Positions 37,610 through 48,598 of a DNA stretch of 64,000 bases are shown here, one piece after another. Positions within the stretch are counted from its first letter, which is position 1. Each line of letters starts with the position of its first letter. Location: positions 1 to 64,000 of the forward strand of contig ADNK01000495.1 of assembly GCA_000320545.1 (NCBI GenBank), written 5' to 3'. The stretch is from Bigelowiella natans CCMP2755. Its lineage: Eukaryota > Cercozoa > Chlorarachniophyceae. The notes under the pieces were generated by a model that searched no databases, was not told the DNA's origin, and saw nothing but the letters and a program-made list of their open reading frames with translations. The translations under genes and the position numbers were made by a program.

Positions 37610-38383
37610 TTATGCCTCAGTCTCAGCCTTTGGAAAGATATCTCCAACGACTAGATCCTTGTTGTCATCGCCGTCCGCCAATTTTGAGACACCGATGGCA
37701 ACCTTGGTTGGAACTTGTTTGACACTGCGAGCCAGTTTCGTTGGCAATGCCTTAATAGAGCCTGCAATCTGGGCAATAACTTCCGTTCGCGTTGGCAGAT
37801 TCTTAAGTGCTTTGATAGCTTCAGTGTCAAGGAAAGTTCCGTCCATGCAGCCTCCCGAAAGACTGGGCACCTTAGTTTCTGGATCAGCCTTTGCAGCCTT
37901 TTTGCATTCTTCCTCAAACTCAAGGTATGCCTTCACACATGAGGCCACGTTTTCTCCTGCAAACCACCACGCATTGTCGCCTTTGCACGCAGCTTCAATA
38001 GCTTCATAACCCTCCACCTCAGACCCTGCCTGCTTCATCAAGGTGTTCATGGCCACCTGAATTTTGGCGTCCTCAGGAAGCTTTTTGCGAAGCCCCTCCA
38101 TTTGCTTCACAGTGAACCCATTGAAGTTCATTCCGAATACCAAAGAACTTTTCTCGAGAGTTTGTTTTAAATCTGCTACGGTTTCTTCCTTCTTTTGACG
38201 AGTCAGGGCATTTGTGACCCAGGAATTCGAACGCAAAGCATTGTGTCTAGTGCCTGTAGTGAACGAAGCTGTGCGAGTGGTTGAGAGACTAGCACCAACT
38301 TGGCGAGGAGTGCCAACGATTGCATCATAACAACTCACTAAGACAAGTGCAGTAAATGCGCCAGCTATATACGACACCTTCAT
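37610..38383 (-). CDS. Plastid ribosomal protein uL10 (L10), nuclear-encoded
   Basis: Single exon, 257 codons. Residues 1-24 form a signal peptide (MKVSYIAGAFTALVLVSCYD), followed by a Ser/Thr/Arg-rich transit-like region to about residue 60, a bipartite presequence for a complex plastid. The mature part matches bacterial L10: KKEETVADLKQTLEKSSLVF, FNGFTVKQMEGLRKKLPED, IQVAMNTLMKQA, FLDTEAIKALKNLPTRTEVI and QIAGSIKALPTKLARSVKQV. uL10 carries the L7/L12 stalk on the large subunit. The central region (WWFAGENVASCVKAYLEFEE) departs from bacterial spacing, with a GGCMDGTF turn. Stop at 37610. Divergent from cactin, 580 bp away. Confidence 0.88.
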   Translation of the reverse strand: MKVSYIAGAFTALVLVSCYDAIVGTPRQVGASLSTTRTASFTTGTRHNALRSNSWVTNALTRQKKEETVADLKQTLEKSSLVFGMNFNGFTVKQMEGLRKKLPEDAKIQVAMNTLMKQAGSEVEGYEAIEAACKGDNAWWFAGENVASCVKAYLEFEEECKKAAKADPETKVPSLSGGCMDGTFLDTEAIKALKNLPTRTEVIAQIAGSIKALPTKLARSVKQVPTKVAIGVSKLADGDDNKDLVVGDIFPKAETEA

Positions 38384-38961
38384 TGTTGTGAAGGTTTGTG
38401 CTTGGGAGTGAGGGGGGTAGAGAGGAATGGATGTAAGGACCCCACGCAGAGAGCGGCAATATTATTGTACCGGGTATTGACTGGCACTAACAACAATCCC
38501 AGGCAAATAATTCTTCCTTTTTCTTCTGATGCTGCCATGTGGATTCAAATAATCTATAAATGTCCTGTATTTTCAAAATGAAGTCAGTATTACCGGGAAT
38601 CGAAATCCGAGATCTAGCAGAGATTATACGAGGTGGGATTTCCCTTCTCGGCAGACCTATGCGTTCTAGATGAAAAAACCCGCCTGGATTTCTAACAGAA
38701 AAGATAAAAATATAACCTGATACTGCGACAATTAATTTAGATTGTCGTAGAATACTGGCACCATCTATTTGTAGTCATCATAAGATACAATTGCAACATC
38801 AGTCTGACATATCCGGCCGAGGAGCTTTGCATTCCCCGCACCCAAAATTGATTCTTTTTTGCAGCAACAGCAGCAACAGCAGCAACAGCATCAACAGTAG
38901 CAACAGCAGCAAGACGAGAGCAGCCGTGAGTTGGGACTGAGAGGAACAATAGAAAACGAAA
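38384..38961. promoter_or_regulatory. Divergent promoter region of uL10 and cactin
   Basis: 578 bp between two divergent starts, with a CAG/CAA repeat at about 38865-38912 close to the cactin start. No TATA box is obvious. Regulatory role is inferred from orientation. Confidence 0.35.
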
Positions 38962-40806
38962 ATGGGGAAAAAAGATAGGAAGAAAGAGAAAAAGAAGCGC
39001 AAAAAGGAAAAAATGAAGCGCGCCCTCGAGGCTCAGGAGGAAGAATTGCGTCGGCGGAAGCGCCATAAGCAGATGATGAAAGCGAAGGAGACACCAGAGG
39101 AGCGCAGGGCAAGAAGATTGCAAAAAAAGTTGAAAAAGGAACAGCAAAGAGAAGCAGAGAATAAACTTTTTGATTACAGTAACAACAATAATCCCTTTCG
39201 GGACAAAAATTTGACGAAGATGTTCGTATGGAAGAAAAAATTTGAAAAAGAAATCAAAGATGGGAAAGATCCTTCAAAGTTAACACGAGAGAATATGCGT
39301 AGACGTCAAAAGGAGCTTCAGGCTGAGATAGAGGAATTGAAAGAAGCACGAGCGAGAAGAGAGGAGGAGCAGCTTGAGATGGAGCAGATGCGCGAGGAGC
39401 AGGAACGTCTTTCTGCACTTGCAGATCTCGAAGATTTTGAGGAAAAAGAAGAAGAGTTTCATAGAAAACAAGCGAAAGTGCGATCAGAAATCAGAATTAA
39501 GGAGGGACGTGAAAAGGCGATTGATATTCTTTTCAAAAACCTTCAAATTTATTTAAGCGACGAAGAACTTGAAGCAGATATCAGTGTGGATCTTGACGTG
39601 GAGCTCTCAGAGCCTTATAGAATATTTGATGATCTCGAGCGTGGAGAACTCGAAGAGTTGCGTAAGGACATAAAAGAGCAAGTGGACCTTAAGGAAAATC
39701 CTGATTACTGGGAATCTCTCCTAAAGGTGTGTGATGATGAACTTGAGAACTTGGATGCACAGGATAATAGGCGGAGTAAATATGGAATCCACAAGTCTGT
39801 ACAAAAAGAAATATCGCAGATGCTTGACGAGAAGAGCCACTCGGAACTTATTAAGTTACGCAGCGAAATTCGAGACAAATTGGATGGCGGAGGAAATGTA
39901 GATATTCCGTATTGGGAAGCCCTACTCAGTATGTTAAACGTTTTTGAAGCGAAGGCAACTTTGAATGACTTCCACCAAGCATTGCTCAATAAACGACTTG
40001 ATCAATTGAGGAAGCAGCAAATGGGTGCGGCTGTTGCCAAGGCAATTAGAAAGGAAATTGAAGAAGACGCCGAGGAAGATGAGGCTGAGGAAGAAAGCGT
40101 TGAGGAGGGAGACTTTTCACCCGAGCTTCTGAATGAGGCAGATCTTGAAGGGGAGGTTATTATAGATGAAGAAGAGGATATGAAACAGCTAGAAGCACAA
40201 CGGAAGATTGTCCTTGAGCAGGTAGCAAGAGAGCATGCCCTGGATGCAGCAGAGAAAACATCGAGTGAAGTACGTGAGGTAGATGTCGGCCATCATCTAA
40301 GAGCCGCTGGTCTGGCACGATTCTCTTTGACGGAACAAGAGCTAATGGCCAAAGAAGAAGGTAAAGGAATGGGTGAGGACGAAGCAAAGTTTGCAGCCGA
40401 GGTTGATGTTCCAAATGAAACATATTGGTGGCATGATAAATATCGACCTCGCAAGCCAAGATACTTCAACCGTGTCCGTACAGGATATGAATGGAATAAG
40501 TACAACCAGACGCACTACGACAAAGAAAATCCTCCTCCTAAAGTTGTCCAAGGGTACAAATTCAATATCTTTTTCCCCGATCTTATCGACCCATCGAAGG
40601 CGCCAACATACACACTCCACGAATTTGCTCCTGACCCGACTTTCTGCATCATCACTTTCAAAGCTGGCCCTCCTTATGAAGACATTGCCTTTAAGATCGT
40701 AAAAAGAAAATGGGAATTCGGACACAAAAGAGGTTTCAAAAGCAAATTTGAGCGTGGCGTTCTTTATCTATACTTCAACTTTCAGCGTGTCAGATATCGA
40801 AGGTAG
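38962..40806 (+). CDS. Cactin, spliceosome-associated protein
   Basis: Single 614-codon exon, notable in an intron-rich region. The N-terminus is Lys/Arg-rich (KKDRKKEKKKRKKEKMKR) with coiled coil to about residue 170. The mid-domain contains the cactin_mid pattern (PYRIFDDLERGELEELRKDI, PDYWESLLKVCDDEL). The C-terminal cactin domain is nearly textbook: YWWHDKYRPRKPRYFNRVRT, GYEWNKYNQTHYDKENPPPK, VVQGYKFNIFFPDLIDPSKA, FCIITFKAGPPYEDIAFKIV and the terminal FNFQRVRYRR. Cactin is a conserved nuclear factor needed for splicing of certain introns and linked to sister-chromatid cohesion and NF-kB pathways in animals. Length is similar to family members. Start at the ATG that opens the basic region. 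Confidence 0.96.
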   Translation: MGKKDRKKEKKKRKKEKMKRALEAQEEELRRRKRHKQMMKAKETPEERRARRLQKKLKKEQQREAENKLFDYSNNNNPFRDKNLTKMFVWKKKFEKEIKDGKDPSKLTRENMRRRQKELQAEIEELKEARARREEEQLEMEQMREEQERLSALADLEDFEEKEEEFHRKQAKVRSEIRIKEGREKAIDILFKNLQIYLSDEELEADISVDLDVELSEPYRIFDDLERGELEELRKDIKEQVDLKENPDYWESLLKVCDDELENLDAQDNRRSKYGIHKSVQKEISQMLDEKSHSELIKLRSEIRDKLDGGGNVDIPYWEALLSMLNVFEAKATLNDFHQALLNKRLDQLRKQQMGAAVAKAIRKEIEEDAEEDEAEEESVEEGDFSPELLNEADLEGEVIIDEEEDMKQLEAQRKIVLEQVAREHALDAAEKTSSEVREVDVGHHLRAAGLARFSLTEQELMAKEEGKGMGEDEAKFAAEVDVPNETYWWHDKYRPRKPRYFNRVRTGYEWNKYNQTHYDKENPPPKVVQGYKFNIFFPDLIDPSKAPTYTLHEFAPDPTFCIITFKAGPPYEDIAFKIVKRKWEFGHKRGFKSKFERGVLYLYFNFQRVRYRR

Positions 40807-41220
40807 TGACGCTCCGGGTATCAGTCTCAAATGCATTCAGCAATTTCAACGATTTACATTTTGCACTAAACTGCGATCTATCTGTGTGCAAGTGATTTTC
40901 TTAGATGAAACCTTTGTGAAATAAATCGACTATTTTGACTGGCTACGATCAATTGCCAAAAAAATGGGCAGCTAATACTTCATGGACACCATATTTTTAT
41001 TGCATGAGGAGCGCTCTGCGCACACATCGTGCAGCATATTGCGGAGCTTGTGTTACGCTGGATACTGCGCTAATTATTGCATGTACACTATAGACATAGA
41101 CAGACACATGTGCATATAAACTACAATAGACACAGTCTATAGTAACTATGTATGCTGCTCACCGTCCAGATAGTAGCGCGCTACACCACCATCACATGTT
41201 AAAACTCGATTCACTATGCT
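40807..41220. other. Spacer downstream of cactin
   Basis: Presumed cactin 3' UTR, then TGCA-rich sequence leading into the retroelement fragment. A 9-bp inverted repeat (ACTATAGAC / GTCTATAGT) sits near 41089-41145. No gene seen. Confidence 0.4.
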
Positions 41221-41262
41221 GAAGCTCCACAAAATGAGTAGCGCCACTGCGAATTTGCATGC

Positions 41263-41308
<46 letters not shown>

Positions 41309-41735
41309 GTGTACACATCATGGATGCGCGCCATCTGTGGTGTTGGCAACATTGGAACTTTTTTGCTGTCCAGAGGACAACGCACAAAATTGGAAGCAAT
41401 GTGCGACACATGCAACACATTGCAAGACATGGACCACATTCTGCAATGCAGAAAATACGGACCCACAGAGACTCAGAATCAACAAACAACTGACGGCCAT
41501 CATGGATCGCAACGATGAGACTATGCGTCTCACTACCGCGGAAAAAACAACTCGCAAAGCTGCGCGCAAAGCACGACATGCTAGACCAAATCATGATGCA
41601 TTTTCATGCATGCAACATGTGACCAAGGAAACAAACAGACACATTTTAAGCGCTGTAGCCGCTGCATTGCATAGCTACATTAGGATGAACTACCATTGAA
41701 AAAATTTAAACATTTCATTACATCCGTCTCATGTA
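41221..41735 (+). mobile_element. Decayed C-terminal/3' end of a non-LTR-type retroelement
   Basis: After a (TA)n interruption at about 41266-41307, a frame encodes a CX2C-H-C zinc motif (CDTCNTLQDMDHILQC), of the type found at the C-terminus of non-LTR reverse transcriptase polyproteins. A frame shift then gives Arg/Lys-rich sequence and HILSAVAAALHSYIRMNYH before TGA. A short A-rich tail region and the terminal motif TTTCATTACATCCGTCTCAT end near 41735. No reverse transcriptase or endonuclease domain remains upstream, so this is a truncated, frameshifted relic. The 3' 90 bp recur inverted at 16806-16895, which supports a mobile origin. Class assignment is an inference from the zinc motif and the 5' truncation pattern. 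Confidence 0.55.
41266..41308. repeat. (TA)n microsatellite inside the retroelement fragment
   Basis: About 21 TA units within the decayed retroelement, immediately before the frame with the zinc motif; probably expanded after insertion. Confidence 0.8.
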
Positions 41736-42224
41736 CGTGTACACATGTCGCATGGCAAGTCAAAGCAGGATCGTCCAGCGGCGGGATAGTCTACATCTAT
41801 CCGTTCGCTATGCACGTGAATCGTAATCGATATATCACTTACTAGCTTAGATCGAAACTAACTTACAGAGATGCGCATGCCGCATTATTTTGATTGAGTC
41901 CGTCGCAAATAAATGCCTCTAGACCAACGTACGAGATCACATTTTTTCTTTACTTGCGCAACTAGTGCATTAGTAAGAACAAAGTCATTCACATGTCTAG
42001 GTGTGCATGTAAGCGATTTATACTAGTTCGAATCGCGGTATTGTACACAACATGGATTTTCCTTCAGTTCCACTTCCCTGCCTTTCGACATAGAGACTTT
42101 ACACTTTCCGTCCTTTTCTCTTGCTATAGAACTCACGCTCCTCCCTAAAAATATGAGATAAGAAATTAGTGGCGATTCAAAACTAGAAACTATGAGACAG
42201 TAATATAGGTAAGCGGCTTCTGTA
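41736..42224. other. Spacer without a supported gene
   Basis: 490 bp AT-rich sequence between the retroelement end and the bS18 stop codon; nothing recognised besides probable 3' UTR. Confidence 0.4.
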
Positions 42225-42923
42225 TTACATTTGAGTATCAGTCTCGAACCACTTCATCTTTTTCATGAACTCTATTGGAGGTGACCATTTCTCCAAGTAA
42301 CTCATTATTCCTACGGTCCTTGCTCGTCGTATCAAGCGTGCAATCTTTCGCTGTGCTTTTGCACACGTTCCATTTACGCGTGAAGAATTTATCATCCCTC
42401 TTTCGTTCACAAATTTATTCAGAAGAACCAGGTTTGTGTATTCGACTTTCTTCACATGATCACACATTTTTACCTGGAAGTGATCGCACAACAAGCATGG
42501 ATTTTTCACGTTTACGTTTCCTTTCGGTCCACTGTTTTCCACATAGTACGGTACTGGTTCATCTCTCGTGAACGCTGATGCCAAATCTTCCAATTGGTTA
42601 TAATCTGGTGTTCCTTTCATCGTCACGTTATCGATCATATTTTTGAAGTCGTCAGGGTAGACCGGTTTTACTCTCTTCCAGCCTTCCTCCGACAGTCGAG
42701 AGACCATCTCCTCTGTAAGCTGTGGAGGGTTGTTACGGTCGAGAAAGCTGAACTCTTCATCCTCACTTGCGTCAGGTTTTGTTTCCGTCGATAGAGGTGC
42801 CGTAAGAAACTTTCGTAACCTTGGATTGACGCCTTGTACAACGCTACAAATGGGATAATGGCCCCAGGTGGCTGCTTTAGCTCTTCGAGCAGCCAGGCGC
42901 CATTGCGTGCGCATTACGTTCAC
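42225..42923 (-). CDS. Mitochondrial small-subunit ribosomal protein bS18
   Basis: 232 codons, one exon. The N-terminal 45 residues are basic and lack acids (MNVMRTQWRLAARRAKAATW), a mitochondrial targeting peptide. The C-terminal half is S18: NPCLLCDHFQVKMCDHVKKV (zinc-type Cys pairs), EYTNLVLLNKFVNERGMINS, SRVNGTCAKAQRKIARLIRR, ARTVGIMSYLEKW. bS18 sits on the mitoribosomal platform contacting rRNA. The acidic middle region (EDEEFSFLDRNNPP) is an extension relative to bacterial S18 of about 75 residues. A further in-frame upstream segment (RRTGLVNVM) may add a few residues. No plastid-type signal peptide, so mitochondrion is preferred over plastid. Confidence 0.88.
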   Translation of the reverse strand: MNVMRTQWRLAARRAKAATWGHYPICSVVQGVNPRLRKFLTAPLSTETKPDASEDEEFSFLDRNNPPQLTEEMVSRLSEEGWKRVKPVYPDDFKNMIDNVTMKGTPDYNQLEDLASAFTRDEPVPYYVENSGPKGNVNVKNPCLLCDHFQVKMCDHVKKVEYTNLVLLNKFVNERGMINSSRVNGTCAKAQRKIARLIRRARTVGIMSYLEKWSPPIEFMKKMKWFETDTQM

Positions 42924-43526
42924 AAGCCCGGTCCTTCTGTATGGTGTCTTAAGATGAAAACGATATGTATTTTATCCTTGGCGACATCATGCCAATTTTC
43001 CATGGATGAATTACATAGATCTGTCGTAGGAAGTATTACCCATTAATTTCCTGTCTGCGACAACCTTGAGGTTTGCTGGGCTGGAGAGAAATAAATTCTG
43101 TTGAAAAATTATCAGAATGGACTTTGAATTTTTAACTTCAAATTCTTGAACATTGCACATCATAAATTTATTTTTTGGGCAGGAAAATTCGTAGAGTCGA
43201 CAGATGTTTTGCTTTGCGACTTGCATTTTAACCCAGAATTTGGAGGAAACGTTTCTTCGAAAAATATCCCGGTTTTCCCGGAAACTCCCCGAACATTTCA
43301 AATTTTTGAATGGGGGACGGCTGCACTGGAGAGCTTGTTGAACGTAGGGATGCCACTGGCAGCTAATAGGCGTGGGTTTCAGAGTGTGCTATGGGTGCTA
43401 CTTCAGTTGCTCAGTGCAGTCATGGTCTGCGAGAACGAAAATTGAAATTGTTCTGACGGAAACAGGGTCATTATTATTAATATTATCATCTTTCCTTTCA
43501 GGGAACACAAAGTAGTTTGAAAGTAC
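42924..43526. other. Divergent spacer bS18 / unknown gene
   Basis: 600 bp AT-rich, between divergent starts. Open frames of 70-99 codons on both strands lack domains. Probably both promoters. Confidence 0.35.
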
Positions 43527-44802
43527 ATGTCACAGCGCAAGTCATCCAGAACTCTGTTAACTTGGACACTAGAGGAAGCAATCTATTCCAAACAGGTAAT
43601 TTTCCTTTTTTGAGCAAACAATTCTTACATATTAACCACATTCTTCAATGAAAAGGGGGGAGGTTACACCGAAAGGCCCATGAAGGTATCGATCCAGAAG
43701 CTCTACCAGAAGGTCACTGAGAAATATGAAATATATTTAGCCTTCAAATTATTTTATGCCAGATAACGACTAATCAATCAGAGGGGAAAATTGAGGTGAA
43801 AAGGGACAGAGAAGAGCTGGGAAACGTGGATGAACAGTTGCAAAATTCCGTTCAAATCAAGGAGTTTGATGATGCAACGGATAGAATCTTCGGAGAGCAG
43901 GCAATCAGGGAACCCTTAAAACCGTCAAAGATATCAAACGGTATCGAATCTAAGATATTATTTACTGTCGGCATCATATATTTTATTATCTATTCACCAC
44001 CGAAATGCGAAACTTCAATCCGGTAGTCTAAATATACAATTGAATCATTGCTCTTCCTGCGGTAACGTATTCAGAACTATGCCGAGAACTAGACCCCAAA
44101 AAATGTGCACCGGTTGCAGAAGTTTCAGAGGAAACTAAAGTAGAAACTCTGAAAGAAGAGGTATAATTATTTGCAGCGAGTCGTTCTCCCAATGTGATGC
44201 CGGGCCAGCAATTGTTGATCTAATGTAGCCTGCAAAACTCTCCTGCACCCGCTTAAAATTGCTCATGTACCTAAGGTCGAGGCTGGCGACACGGCAGATA
44301 TGACGAAATCTGCAGAAGAAACATCGGTCATGCAAGATTTCCTCACAAGTTGCTGATAGTCACCCCAACGGAAACTCATGATTCGAACTCGTGATTTACT
44401 CAAAACCAAAGAAGACCTATCATCTTTAGCAGAATTTAAGAGATGATGTGGATATTACTATGAAATTATAATATTACTTACAAAAAGAATATCACTCACC
44501 ATCATTATTACCATCATCATCATCACCACCACCAACAACAACAACAACAACAACACCTTTGCCTGTGCTGTCGTGTCTTAATGAATACTTTCTGGACTAC
44601 CCCATCAGACTACATCAACGGAGTTGCATATTCCAACTGTCAAGAAAGTCAATGTAAGAACAGCAGCAACAAAATAATATGCCTTCTCTCAATATCAGAG
44701 AAGCATGTAGATTCTTGTGAAATTAATAATTCGACACACAACAGATCCCTCCTCAAGACTGGGCAACAATGGTAGTACACAATAAGTGGTATACATTATG
44801 CA

Positions 44803-44879
<77 letters not shown>

Positions 44880-45685
44880 TTAGAATGATAGCTTTTCAAG
44901 CAATCTAAAATATTCATGTTTAGATAGTGGCCCCAAGGACGTCGCAGAGCAAATACTCATGTTATGATCTCTACGTGAATGTGTACTCCCCGAATTGGTT
45001 CATGAACTGCCACTCCCCTGATCAGATACCAACTGAGGACGATGAGATGAACAAGTTTATTCAATCACAGAAGGAGCTCGAAACTGCACGAAAAACAAGG
45101 TGAATCAAATAAACCGGGGTGGACGTCCTTGCTTGGAAGTGTCCACATACGCTTTTTACGGAAAATCATTTCTATGTAGGTATTTGACAGATGGATATAC
45201 AAAGTCGGTCCTTCCAGTTGTTGCTCATGTGTAAGTGCCCTTATCTCCTCTACTTTCTCGATATATATTTTCCTCCTCTGTCCTGATCGTAAAATACTGC
45301 TACTACTGCCTGATGTGTGGTGCAAACGAACACGATAAGACATAAAGGTTTATATGTTCCTGTTTAGGTTGAACCAGACCGTGATTCGCCGGAAGAAAAT
45401 CGAGAACATTCTCAACGTAGTAGCAGCAGTAGTAGTAGTGTGGTGGTACTTGTGGTAGTGCCAGTGTGACGTGTTTGAAAATCGGACTGTCTATAATAGC
45501 AACAGAACCTAACTGCTGCCCTTGAGAAGAACCATGCAACTTTCTTAGCTTACATCCTACGAATTACCCGTTAGACACTCGAAAGAGACAAAGTCCGAGA
45601 AGACGATAATCGGAAAAAGTTTGAGGTAAACATATCGTACGTGATAAAAAGGAACACCTGCTACTTTGCTCCGTTATTCATTCCT

Positions 45686-45730
<45 letters not shown>

Positions 45731-45869
45731 ATCTCTTTCTCTCGGCCTCCCTCCCTCTATTACAAATATCTCAGGAGGAACAGAAACAGGAACAAATAAA
45801 TGATGACGAGATCTTGGCTCAGGTCTGCCACTCAGCAACTTTCTACCACGAGCATAAAACTGAAAGACA

Positions 45870-45912
<43 letters not shown>

Positions 45913-46497
45913 ATTATTTGTCACATATAGTAGTAGTGGTTGTAGTAGTCGTAGTACCAGATAGAAAGCAAATATCCTCTCTAAATATCGATGTAGCTGA
46001 AGGGAGGAATTGGTGGAGGAGGAGGGGAGAATGAAGCGAAAGGAAAAAAAGAAATCTAAATCAATAGTGGTGTCTGATACCAATTTTATACCCTTCTTCT
46101 ACAGTTGAAAAACCTCCATAATGCAACGAATTCGATGACCTATGTGAGTTTAGATTCTCCTCTCTAATCACTTGGATCCCTGTTGTTCTTCCAATATGTA
46201 TATCCAAACGTGTTTTTTGTCTACGAGTATATTTATTTTGCATCTTTGTTTCTCCACGTTTACATACCAGAACATGGACATACTGATGAAGTTATCAACT
46301 AAGGTACATTGAGAAGTATATTGTTCGGAGTGAAATCCTGTTGTGAAAAGCACTGAAACATAGTAAACACCGACAGCAACATGTTCATTTTACAGCCAGT
46401 AGTTTGCGACCGCATCCGGGAATTGCTGGTCATGTACAAAGAGCTTCGCCGAAAGACTGAACCCAGGTGAGATGCCGAAGCGCGCCATATTTGCGCT

Positions 46498-46531
<34 letters not shown>

Positions 46532-46879
46532 GTCCATCATCATCATGTCATTCAGGATTATGTTATCGAGTTGCGAAGGGTTGCCTACAGCTATGAGATC
46601 AACAATGGCTGCCACTATCTCGACCCCTCCCTGCCATCCCATTCAGCTATGCGAAGAGAGCACGCCCTTGTGTCCTGCATTTTGTGTCCAGAATGTTAGG
46701 GAGACGTGGAGCAAAATAGCAGTGGAAGGCCCTAGATTTAAAGTCTCGAAATCAAGTGACATGTCGACGACAGGGTCATCAATGGGTATCATGAGATCAG
46801 CTGAGGACTCTCTCCACTATTTTCACGGTCTAAACATCATCCCTAAAGATATAAATTTGAACAAAATTGTGAAGAAAAT

Positions 46880-46922
<43 letters not shown>

Positions 46923-46946
46923 GCCTCCAGCTCTGCGAATGAGTGA
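43527..46946 (+). CDS. Unknown multi-exon coiled-coil protein (possibly two genes)
   Basis: A chain of exons with good GT-AG borders: 43527-43595 (MSQRKSSRTLLTWTLEEAIY), about 43657-43685, 43763-43950 (KRDREELGNVDEQLQNSVQI), about 44074-44160, about 44275-44353, then 44925-45102 (YDLYVNVYSPNWFMNCHSPD), 45368-45414, 45575-45626 (LERDKVREDDNRKKFE), 45774-45822, 46106-46142, 46269-46302, 46396-46466 (VVCDRIRELLVMYKELRRKT), and a last exon from about 46555. The encoded protein is charged and helical, largely coiled coil in its second half, with no signal peptide or known domain that I recognise. The frame at 44275-44353 reaches a stop, so the region could be two genes split near 44.4 kb. If the last exon runs to 46946 it would translate a CT microsatellite as Ser-Leu repeats, so the true end is uncertain. 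Confidence 0.5.
44812..44876. repeat. (TC)n(TA)n compound microsatellite
   Basis: TC repeat (about 44812-44841) passing directly into a TA repeat (about 44842-44875), inside an intron or the gap between two halves of the unknown gene. Confidence 0.85.
45870..45909. repeat. (TA)n microsatellite in an intron of the unknown gene
   Basis: About 20 TA units, followed by AGT repeats. Confidence 0.8.
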
Positions 46947-48598
46947 ACTAGTCACCTAATTGTGCAAAATTGGCGTTGTTGTGTGGACACCAGACCTAAA
47001 CCCGTTGAGAGTAGCACATCTTCCCGCGCTAGTGACGGGCCTATCTCCAAAGTGCACGACTTGTTGCATCGTCGGTACCTGACATAATTGAACAACTACG
47101 AACAATGCATAATGCTTCCACAACAAACGAAAAAGCAACCTGCATTACGATCCGAACAACGCGCCTATGTACAAGCAGTAGTCCACAGTGGTCATCGGTG
47201 AACACATCATTGTTGGCATTCGATATCTTCGTTCGATCATCATTAACCAAAGCCCACAATGAGCAAATGCCACAGAAACAACGCTGGCTACGTCCATTCC
47301 GCGTCTCAACACATGCGACGAGCATGAGCAACGACTACATGTGCACACGTGGCTTGTTGCGCATGTCTTGTTAGTCTGCTACGCTAGCCTAGCTACAAGC
47401 TAGATGTGCCAGTCTAGCAGTCTAGCAGTGGTCATCGCGATCAGCGCTCTGAAGAGAAAAGAAATGTGGTGAACACATGAAGCTCGTGCAAAGAACAGCA
47501 GGTGCGATCACATCGGTGCATTGCTTCACTTGCATGGAGCAATTGGTGCACGTACGTGCATGTTGAACAAAGTGCGCAAAGGTACATTGAGATGTCGTCA
47601 TCAAGCAGCTAGCTATAGGGCGCACATTGAGAGGTCAATGAGTGACACACGCACATCGTAGACAAGCATGTGCACATGACACTGTGCGTGTCTCTAAACC
47701 CTGCACATGGGTGGCATGCGGCATGTGAATCAAACGTGCACACCTTGTAGCTAGCACGGCTAGACGTATGCGGGCCATTTTGCCCAGTTTGCGTGCGCAG
47801 CCATGCTAGCATGCATGTGCATGGCCACTGCTGTTGTGCATTGTTCATTTCACTTCCTAGACATCGCACCTGCCTGCGAGTCTTCTATACTTCTTGTATC
47901 TCGCATATCTCATTCATTTTTATTCATTCCACCGAATAAGTGCGTGCGTTACGTGGCACACAGTGCTCAGCGCGTTGCACAAAAACTTGCACGCCGACTA
48001 CCTATGTCATGCTAGCATGCTCATCAAAACATCCATGAGGTAGAATAATGTCTTCGTACACTACATCGAAGAACCGATGATGTGGTATGTATTTGGGTAA
48101 CAGGTGATAACATACGTAAACCAAGTCGATACAAAAATCGATGATAAAAAAAAACCATGAACCTGCAACTGCACATTGATAAAAAATAAATTGCATTTTA
48201 ATCCCTATTTTTTCCAGCATAAATTTTCGACAAAAATTTAAACAGGGTAATCAAACTAAACCACCACTAATGTCCTCTTTTAATTTTGGTTTATAAGTAC
48301 ATTATCTGAAATCATCTTTCGAAATCTTTATTGCGACAGGAATCTATACATCTATACCATCCCTATACGACCTTACAAACTAAAATTATCAGCTAATCTA
48401 GTATCGCGAAGTCTTTCACTCGGTGCTGGCAAATACTGTCTTCAAATCTGTACAACAAAATTAGTAGCTTCCATTCACATATGCAGAAAGGGAATCCATT
48501 TCTGCAGAATGATCCTCAGCCTAAGCGAATGTATTAGAGCAGAACTGAGAACGCCATCAGAGCAATAAATAATCGTCATTTTCAGCATCGGGTGCTTT
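46947..48598. other. Convergent spacer, TGCA-rich island
   Basis: About 46970-48030 is another TGCA/GCATG/CTAG-rich block with word-biased frames on both strands. The right part (48040-48598) is AT-rich and probably the CBS gene 3' UTR. No gene supported. Confidence 0.55.

Noticed and set aside
47041-47374. Overlapping frames in both directions, and a WTPDLNP-like peptide near 46985 reminiscent of Tc1/mariner transposases
   Set aside because: Only a seven-residue resemblance, no catalytic DDE context and stops nearby.
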